Assembly (NCBI GenBank): GCA_020853455.1
Contig: JADYYV010000240.1
Coordinates: 1-10,229 of the forward strand
Length of the DNA stretch: 10,229 bases
From: Alphaproteobacteria bacterium
GTDB lineage: Bacteria > Pseudomonadota > Alphaproteobacteria > Micavibrionales > UBA2020
Direction: 5' to 3'
Positions 6,584-10,229 of this stretch are shown here, in pieces (the first letter of the stretch is position 1; every line of letters begins with the position of its first letter). The notes under the pieces were generated by a model, which was not told where the DNA came from, did not search any database, and saw nothing but the letters and a program-made list of their open reading frames with translations. The position numbers and the translations under genes are program-made.

Positions 6584-7708
6584 ATGACTGAATCCGAAAT
6601 ACCGCCAGTCGCCGCGCCCGACAACAACCGCCTGCCGAAACCGGTGCGCATCCTGCTGAAGCTCGTCATGTGGCTTGGCGTATTCGCGACCATTTTCTGG
6701 GCCGGCATGTCGATCCTGCTGCATGTTTACCTGCGCGCGCCGTTTGAAATGTATGCGGCGGGATTTTTCCAGCAACCCGTGCGCATTTTCGGCGGCGTGC
6801 GCCTCGGCACCGATCTTGCCAAGCCTTCCGTCGTCGTATCCGATATCGTCGTGGGGCAAAACCCCAACGACATCAAAACCGCCAGCATTATCCTCGGCCG
6901 GTTTGAAGCGGGCCTGCCGTGGCAGAAAATCCCCGAAGGAAAAGAATCCACCATTTCCTATTTCGTGAAGGCCGAAGGCCTGCGCGTCGAGGGCAAGAAC
7001 TACGGCGACTACGAAATTCCCTTCACCGCGCTGCCGGGCGGCGACGCCGAAATCCGCGGCCTGCACGGCAAGATCGACGACGCCGAAATCACCGGCGACC
7101 TGTTCAAGACCGGCACATCGCTGCGCGCCGAACTTGCGGCCAAACAGATCGATTACGGCCAGATCGCCGAAGGCGGCAAGGGCGGCCAGATGACCGCCAG
7201 GCTTGACCTTGTCGCGCAGGTGCAGGAACAGGTGCCGATGGTGCTGTCGACCACCGCCGGCCATGCCGTTTTCATGGGCGGCACGGGCGCGATTGCCGGC
7301 AATGCCCTGAAATTCTGGGGCGGCGACGTATTCAACGCGATGGGCGCGAAAGAAACCGTCATCAACTGCGTCGGCGCCGATTTCGCGGTCGAGGGCGGCA
7401 TCGCCAAATCCCGCGCCGTCGTGATCGACACCGAAGACGCGACCATTTACGGCGAAGGCGAGATCGATTTTGTGCGCCAGCTCATCAACATGCGCTTCAC
7501 CCCCGCGCCGAAAAAATCGACGCTTTTGACCATCACCACCCCCATCCTGATGACCGGCCCGTTCGACGGCATGGCGATTACGCCCGAAGCCGGCACCATC
7601 GGCGCGCTGTTCAACGGCAGCACCGCGTCGGGCGTTAAACAGCCGCCGCTTGCCCCCGCCGAAAACGGCGGCAATGCCTGCACCGCCTATGTGGAGGCGC
7701 GCAAATGA
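6584..7708 (+). CDS. Short AsmA-like protein with an N-terminal membrane anchor
   Basis: The 374-residue product has a cytoplasmic N-terminus, one clear transmembrane segment (about 24-47) and a large predicted periplasmic part. The C-terminal third (about 261-345) matches what I recall of the AsmA C-terminal domain. A Cys and an Asp-Phe precede a VIDTEDATIYGEGEIDF segment, then a FTPAPKKSTLLTITTPI strand and a TGPFDGMAITPEAG stretch, with a final Cys near GGNACTAYV. AsmA-family proteins are thought to help move or organise lipids between inner and outer membranes. This one is much shorter than E. coli AsmA (about 600 residues) and seems to lack most of the long N-terminal beta-repeat groove, so its function is uncertain. 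It sits 4 bases after rluC with a weak ribosome site, and its stop overlaps the atp12 start (ATGA). Confidence 0.7.
   Translation: MTESEIPPVAAPDNNRLPKPVRILLKLVMWLGVFATIFWAGMSILLHVYLRAPFEMYAAGFFQQPVRIFGGVRLGTDLAKPSVVVSDIVVGQNPNDIKTASIILGRFEAGLPWQKIPEGKESTISYFVKAEGLRVEGKNYGDYEIPFTALPGGDAEIRGLHGKIDDAEITGDLFKTGTSLRAELAAKQIDYGQIAEGGKGGQMTARLDLVAQVQEQVPMVLSTTAGHAVFMGGTGAIAGNALKFWGGDVFNAMGAKETVINCVGADFAVEGGIAKSRAVVIDTEDATIYGEGEIDFVRQLINMRFTPAPKKSTLLTITTPILMTGPFDGMAITPEAGTIGALFNGSTASGVKQPPLAPAENGGNACTAYVEARK
7693..7697 (+). promoter_or_regulatory. Shine-Dalgarno for atp12
   Basis: GGAGG inside the last codons of the AsmA-like gene lies 7 bases before the ATG at 7705. It confirms the start chosen for the Atp12 chaperone and suggests efficient re-initiation in the ATGA overlap. 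Confidence 0.8.
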
Positions 7709-8409
7709 AGCGGTTTTATAAAATCGCCGAAGCCGGCACCGCCCCCGGCGGCTACGTCATACGCCTCGACGGCAAGCCCGTCAAATCGGTCATGCAGCAC
7801 AGCCTGATCTTTGCCAGCAAGGACCTCGCCGATGCGATTGCCGCCGAATGGCAGGCGCAAACCGGCGATATCGTGCCGGGCTCGATGCCGCTCATGCAGC
7901 TCGCCAATACCATGACCGACAAATCATCCGGCCCCGACCGGCAGGCGATGAATATCGAGCTGTTGAAATACGGCGCGTCCGACCTCGTCTGCTATTTCGC
8001 CGCCACCCCCGCCGACCTGATCGCGCGGCAGGAGGCGCTGTGGCTGCCGCTCCTCAAATGGCTTGCGGATACGCATGTCATCGTGCTGGAACGCGTCGAT
8101 GGCATCCGCTACCACAACCAGCCGCCGGAATCGCTGGAACGCCTGAACGCCCTGCTGGTATCCATGCCGCCCGCCGAATTCACGGTGGCGCAGGTTACAA
8201 CCGCGCTGACGGGCTCGGTCGTGATCGCGCTTGCCGTCGCCGACGGCTATCTGGACGCTCAATCCGCCCATGCAGCCGCCTGTGTCGATGAAATTTACCA
8301 GCTTGAAAAATGGGGCGAAGACGCGCCCGCGCGCAAACGGCTCGACAATATCCGTTTTGAACTGGGCGCGATCGAAAAATTCCGCGACCTGATTAAATCC
8401 AGCTCATGA
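7705..8409 (+). CDS. Atp12-family F1F0 ATP synthase assembly chaperone
   Basis: Atp12 binds the free alpha subunit of F1 and keeps it competent for alpha3-beta3 hexamer assembly; the family is found in mitochondria and alphaproteobacteria. The 234-residue product has MKRFYK at the start, then YVIRLDGKPVKS (17-28), AIAAEWQAQTGDIVPGSMPL (44-63), LLKYGASDLVCYFAATPADL (87-106) with RQEALWLPLLKW (108-119), and the C-terminal YQLEKWGEDAPARKRLDNI. These are the recognisable blocks of the family, and the length is normal. One small difference is KPVKSVMQHSL where relatives usually have a R-T-P-rich turn. It is the last plus-strand gene of the cluster, with a strong ribosome site. Its last 17 bases overlap the end of the convergent membrane-protein gene, and no clear terminator is visible after it. 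Confidence 0.9.
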   Translation: MKRFYKIAEAGTAPGGYVIRLDGKPVKSVMQHSLIFASKDLADAIAAEWQAQTGDIVPGSMPLMQLANTMTDKSSGPDRQAMNIELLKYGASDLVCYFAATPADLIARQEALWLPLLKWLADTHVIVLERVDGIRYHNQPPESLERLNALLVSMPPAEFTVAQVTTALTGSVVIALAVADGYLDAQSAHAAACVDEIYQLEKWGEDAPARKRLDNIRFELGAIEKFRDLIKSSS

Positions 8410-8917
8410 CGTTCGGGATGCCCTTGCCGAGCGCGAGGCGTTTCCAGCCGTAATAGCAGCGCCAGAACCACCAGATGACAAAGGGCGCAAAGCAGACCAG
8501 CGATGTCGTGACGATCAGCGTATGGTTTGCGGCCATCACGTCCTGTATCGCCTTTTCCATCGTGCCTTCGCCGGTCGAAAACGCTTCGGCCATCGCGGCC
8601 ATGTTCATTTTCCAGACCAGCACGCCCGTCACCAGCACGCTCAGGATCGGCGCATAGACCGCGCCGCCGATCCAGAAGGTGCGGATCAGCCATTGCAGGT
8701 GGTTGGCATACAGCGTGCCCTTGGCCTTTTTGCGCTCCAGATACGCCAGGATGATGCCCGCCGTCAGCGCCGCCGTGCCCAGCAGGATGGTCGTCAGGTT
8801 GATGAATTGCAAAACCATCGATGCCGCGAAAATGCCGTAAAGCATCCGGCATAATTTCAGCTGTTCGGCTTCCTGCGCGCTCAGCGTGGCGGTTTCGGGT
8901 GTGTTCGTGTCGGTCAT
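8393..8917 (-). CDS. Small multi-pass inner-membrane protein, DUF4870-like
   Basis: The 174-residue product has a polar N-terminus (1-20), a long hydrophobic stretch that may be two helices (about 24-38 and 42-60), a helix at 78-102 and a last helix at 132-154, so about four membrane spans. ANHLQWLIRTFWIG (71-84) and the C-terminal WRCYYGWKRLALGKGI resemble the H-x-x-x-x-I-R-T-F-W block and the Y-R-x-x-x-G-x-x-x-L-x-x-G-K end seen in DUF4870-type membrane proteins of unknown function. Assignment is by eye. It starts 2 bases after the mutL stop (TAATCATG), so it is almost certainly co-transcribed and coupled with mutL. Its 3' end overlaps atp12 by 17 bases on the other strand. The function is unknown, and the link to mismatch repair is probably only positional. 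Confidence 0.75.
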   Translation of the reverse strand: MTDTNTPETATLSAQEAEQLKLCRMLYGIFAASMVLQFINLTTILLGTAALTAGIILAYLERKKAKGTLYANHLQWLIRTFWIGGAVYAPILSVLVTGVLVWKMNMAAMAEAFSTGEGTMEKAIQDVMAANHTLIVTTSLVCFAPFVIWWFWRCYYGWKRLALGKGIPNVMSWI

Positions 8918-8919
8918 GA

Positions 8920-10229
8920 TTATCTGCGTCCAAAAAGTTTTTCGATATCGGCGAGTTTCAGTTCAACATAGGTCGGGCGGCCGTGGTTGCATTGCCCGGA
9001 ATGCGGCGTGCGTTCCATCTGTCGCAAAAGCGCGTTCATTTCGGTCGGGCTCAGGCGGCGTCCGGCGCGCACCGATCCGTGGCAGGCCATCGTGGAGCAG
9101 ACTTCCTCCAGCTTTTCCTTCAGCCCCATCGTCTGCCCGTAATTGGCGACGTCGTCGGCCAGATCCAGCACCATCTGCCTGATATTGATGCTGCCCAGCA
9201 GCGCAGGCGTTTCGTTTACCACCACCGCACCGGGGCCGAAGCTGTCGATCACCAGCCCCAGTTCTTCCAGTTCGGATTTGCGCGCCAGCAGGCGTTCGGC
9301 GGAGGGTTGGTCCATTTCCACGATTTCGGGCAGCAACAGCGGCTGTCTTGCGATGCCGCCGGAATTCAGCGCCTTTTTCATGTCTTCATACACCAGCCGT
9401 TCATGCGCCGCGTGTTGGTCGACCAGCACAAGGCCGTCGGCGGTTTGCGCCACGATATAGGTTTCATGCACCTGCGCGCAGGCCGCGCCCAGCGGGTATT
9501 CCGCGGGAACGTCGATGGCGTGGACATCCTCATGCGCGCGCGACGCGGGTGCCGTTTGCAGGGCAAGGTTGCCGGAGCTTGCGAATGCAGCGCCTGTATA
9601 AGGCGCGCCCGCCATCCCCTTCGCGCCCGCATAGCTGGGCGCAGGCTGGCGGTATTCGCCGTCCCAGCCGTTTTGAGCGGCGGGGAATTGCGGCGCGGTG
9701 AAGGCCGCCAGCGTGTCGCCCGCGACGGTCGTCGATGCGCGGTGGCCGGCGGCGGTAATCGCGTGCTTCAACCCGCCGACGATCAACCCGCGCACCAATG
9801 CGGAATCGCGGAAACGCACTTCCGATTTCGCCGGATGCACGTTCACATCGACATCCGCAGGCGGCAGGTCGAGGAACAGGCACAGCATCGGGTGGCGGTC
9901 ATAGGCCAGGAAATCCATGTAAGCGCCGCGTATCGCGCCGATCAGTTGTTTATCGCGCACGGGGCGGCCGTTGACGAAAAACTGCTGGAACTGGTTGGTG
10001 CCGCGGTTCAGCGTCGGCAGGCTGGCATAGCCGGTCAGTTTCACGCCGTCGCGCTCCGCATCGAGCCGCAGGGCATTTTCGGCAAATTCGCGGCCCATGA
10101 TCTGGCGCAGGCGGCCCAAACGGCGTTCGTACAAATCCCCCTGCGATGCGGGCAGGTCGAGCGTTTCCTTGTCGTCCGACGTGAATTTGAAATGGATATC
10201 GGGATAGGCCATCGCGAGCCGTTCGACAA
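8920..10229 (-). CDS. mutL: DNA mismatch repair protein MutL (5' end outside the window)
   Basis: MutL couples mismatch recognition by MutS to strand incision and repair. The frame stays open to the right edge, and the codons before the internal ATG at 10212 read VERLA, continuing the MutL pattern. Roughly the first 185 residues (GHKL ATPase core) are therefore missing and 10212 is not a true start. Visible parts are the transducer domain with QFFVNGRPVRDKQL and VDVNVHPAKSEVRF (conserved Lys of the ATPase site), a variable Ala/Gly/Pro-rich linker (about 9530-9760), and the C-terminal dimerisation/endonuclease domain. The latter has DQHAAHERLVYE at 9385-9420, an exact DQHA-x2-E-x4-E metal-binding motif, plus ACHGSVRAG and QCNHGRPTYVELKL. 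This is a nicking-type MutL, as expected in bacteria lacking MutH, unlike E. coli MutL. It is followed at 2 bases by the membrane-protein gene. Confidence 0.97.
   Translation of the reverse strand, partial: VERLAMAYPDIHFKFTSDDKETLDLPASQGDLYERRLGRLRQIMGREFAENALRLDAERDGVKLTGYASLPTLNRGTNQFQQFFVNGRPVRDKQLIGAIRGAYMDFLAYDRHPMLCLFLDLPPADVDVNVHPAKSEVRFRDSALVRGLIVGGLKHAITAAGHRASTTVAGDTLAAFTAPQFPAAQNGWDGEYRQPAPSYAGAKGMAGAPYTGAAFASSGNLALQTAPASRAHEDVHAIDVPAEYPLGAACAQVHETYIVAQTADGLVLVDQHAAHERLVYEDMKKALNSGGIARQPLLLPEIVEMDQPSAERLLARKSELEELGLVIDSFGPGAVVVNETPALLGSINIRQMVLDLADDVANYGQTMGLKEKLEEVCSTMACHGSVRAGRRLSPTEMNALLRQMERTPHSGQCNHGRPTYVELKLADIEKLFGRR

Noticed and set aside
10210..10212. ATG as the start of mutL
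   Set aside because: The codons upstream continue the MutL pattern to the window edge, and the ATPase domain must lie beyond it.
1..10229. A novel defence, mobile or biosynthetic system
   Set aside because: Every gene belongs to a housekeeping family or a small membrane-protein family. There are no repeats, integrases, toxin pairs, reverse transcriptases or unusual composition islands visible.

Overview
This window is about 10.2 kb of GC-rich (roughly 60%) bacterial DNA from an alphaproteobacterium, probably close to the Rhodospirillales or Micavibrio-like lineages. The placement rests on the RpoA and L17 sequences, on the presence of an Atp12-family F1-ATPase chaperone (typical of alphaproteobacteria and mitochondria), on the MutL C-terminus, and on the gene order rplQ - degP - rarA - fluC - rluC - atp12. 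It is inferred from protein similarity recalled by eye, not from a database search.

Layout. (1) Positions 1-269 are abnormal. Bases 1-143 are a reverse-strand fragment of a second, diverged rpsK (S11) gene. They are joined at a 6-base microhomology (138-143) to the last 43 codons of rpsM (S13), so the first two thirds of rpsM are missing. This looks like a chimeric contig end or a rearrangement. (2) Positions 293-2399 are the 3' end of the alpha ribosomal-protein operon: rpsK, rpoA (TTG start), rplQ. It closes with a strong intrinsic terminator at 2430-2465, and a second terminator-like hairpin follows. (3) Positions 2517-8409 are a tightly packed plus-strand cluster. It holds a signal-peptide-bearing HtrA/DegP protease (TTG start), the RarA ATPase, the FluC fluoride channel, an RluC-type pseudouridine synthase, a short AsmA-like membrane-anchored protein and the Atp12 chaperone. 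Neighbours are separated by 3-4 bases or overlap by 4 bases (ATGA), which implies co-transcription and translational coupling. (4) Positions 8393-10229 are on the minus strand: mutL (its 5' end lies outside the window) followed 2 bases later by a small multi-pass membrane protein. The last codons of that gene overlap the end of atp12 tail-to-tail by 17 bp.

Functionally this is core housekeeping: translation and transcription (rpsM, rpsK, rpoA, rplQ, rluC), envelope quality control (degP, AsmA-like), DNA maintenance (rarA, mutL), fluoride export (fluC) and ATP-synthase assembly (atp12). There is no intergenic stretch longer than 120 bases. I see no mobile element, CRISPR array, tRNA or rRNA, and no credible undescribed system. 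The most notable signal is the inverted, diverged rpsK segment at the left edge.
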